From Paenibacillus sp. 481 (GTDB taxonomy: Bacteria > Bacillota > Bacilli > Paenibacillales > Paenibacillaceae): DNA of 64,000 nt. The translations under genes were made by a program, and so were the position numbers. Numbering within the stretch: position 1 is the first letter of the stretch; each line of letters begins with the position of its first letter. The stretch spans positions 3,042,001-3,106,000 of the forward strand of contig NZ_CP075175.1 in NCBI RefSeq assembly GCF_021223605.1, written 5' to 3'. This document shows, piece after piece, positions 63,393-64,000 of this stretch. The notes under the pieces were generated by a model, which saw only the letters and a list, made by a program, of their open reading frames with translations, did no database searches and was not told the origin of the DNA.

Positions 63393-64000
63393 ATGCGTGC
63401 AACGAGTGTGTCCTATCCAAAACGCGTCAAAAAAGTCGGTCTCATGCTGCTATGTAGCGTGATGATGATGTCATTCGTGCTTACTGCTTGTAGTAAAGGC
63501 TCAAATAGTGGAGCAGATGTTCCAGCAGCTGCGCAATCGAGTGAACAGCGGCTCGCGCAGCTTAATGTGGAAGGGATGCCTATCGCGAAGGAAAAGCTGA
63601 CGATGAGTGCGTTTGCGGCCAAATTTTATGCCTCGGCAGATTGGAACAAGCTTATGTTGTGGGAACAGTACGAGAAGCTGTCCAACGTTCATATCAAGTG
63701 GGAAACGGTGCAGATCGACAGTTTGAAAGAGAAGCGTAACATTAAGCTTGCAGGCGGAGAATATCCGGAAATCTTTTTCGCGTCTGCCTTTTCGCGAAGT
63801 GATCTTATCAAGTACGGAAGTCAGGGGACTTTCATCAAGTTGGATGACCTTATTGATACACATGCGCCCAACTTCAAACGAATCATGGAGCAATATCCGA
63901 TTGTCAAAAAAGGTATCACGATGCCAGACGGCAGCATTTACGGGCTGCCGACCATCTTTGATCCGGCCTTTAAATCGCTATACATGGGCACGCCATGGAT
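63393..64000 (+). CDS. Sugar-binding lipoprotein, 3'-truncated by window
   Basis: The first 202 residues of an extracellular solute-binding protein. The signal helix VGLMLLCSVMMMSFVLTAC ends in a lipobox Cys (LTAC). The mature part has LMLWEQYEKLSNVHIKWETV, AGGEYPEIFFASAF, FIKLDDLIDTHAPNF and MPDGSIYGLP, typical of LipO/YtcQ-type proteins (about 550 aa). GAGGGG precedes ATG 63393. It completes the transporter; the ATPase is usually the shared MsmX-type and encoded elsewhere. Confidence 0.9.
   Translation, partial: MRATSVSYPKRVKKVGLMLLCSVMMMSFVLTACSKGSNSGADVPAAAQSSEQRLAQLNVEGMPIAKEKLTMSAFAAKFYASADWNKLMLWEQYEKLSNVHIKWETVQIDSLKEKRNIKLAGGEYPEIFFASAFSRSDLIKYGSQGTFIKLDDLIDTHAPNFKRIMEQYPIVKKGITMPDGSIYGLPTIFDPAFKSLYMGTPW

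Overview
This 64 kb window looks like a chromosomal stretch from a spore-forming, low-to-moderate GC Firmicute, most likely Paenibacillus or a close relative. The evidence is strong GGAGG-type ribosome sites, several TTG starts, Gram-positive surface proteins (LCP ligase, class D sortase, lipobox lipoproteins), a Spo0E-like phosphatase, a collagen-like exosporium protein, a GlcT-type PTS antitermination locus and a LplB/LplC/LipO-type sugar ABC operon. No rRNA, tRNA, prophage, IS transposase or CRISPR array was seen. The genus is inferred, not proven.

Layout. 1-5 kb: 5'-truncated alkaline phosphatase, small proteins, an FAD oxidoreductase and a secreted protein. 4.8-10.4 kb: a biotin operon bioD-bioB-bioF-bioH-bioC behind a BirA-type operator. 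10.4-14.6 kb: a divergent sugar-phosphate cluster (PfkB kinase and class II aldolase on minus, SIS isomerase and DeoR regulator on plus). 15-21 kb: a PTS locus (separate EIIA, HPr, EI, GlcT, NagE-like IICB) with two RAT/terminator switches. 21-29 kb: secreted and regulatory genes, including an HTH-TPR regulator, a Spo0E-like protein, a CAP protein and a class D sortase. 29-31.4 kb: two probable spore-surface proteins sharing one helical module. 32-41.7 kb: hemL, LCP protein, a three-gene ABC-2 exporter, a chemoreceptor, a glycosyltransferase and a Bcp peroxiredoxin. 41.9-46.5 kb: modAB with a divergent HTH-PBP regulator, then a polysaccharide deacetylase. 46.6-52.4 kb: a MoxR-DUF58-transglutaminase operon. 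53-59.8 kb: LacI regulator, cupin regulator with tdh-kbl, an NTF2-like protein, a methyltransferase and a winged-helix/GyrB-like ATPase fusion. 60-64 kb: Gfo/Idh oxidoreductase with a sugar ABC transporter, cut by the window end.

Main points of interest. (1) A structured repeat of about 316-353 bp occurs twice in opposite orientations (26867-27219 and 52469-52784). It has terminal inverted repeats, four TAACGGTT cores forming nested hairpins, and an intrinsic terminator right after the same end in both copies, so it is either a MITE-like element or a family of structured RNAs. (2) A winged-helix protein (58632-59765) carries a GyrB-type ATP-binding domain whose catalytic Glu position is Ala. 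(3) Many ordinary enzymes (BioD, BioH, MoxR, the transglutaminase, the PfkB kinase, an ABC ATPase) carry in-frame low-complexity insertions or tails, several made of perfect or near-perfect tandem repeats.

All family calls come from reading motifs; no database search was possible.
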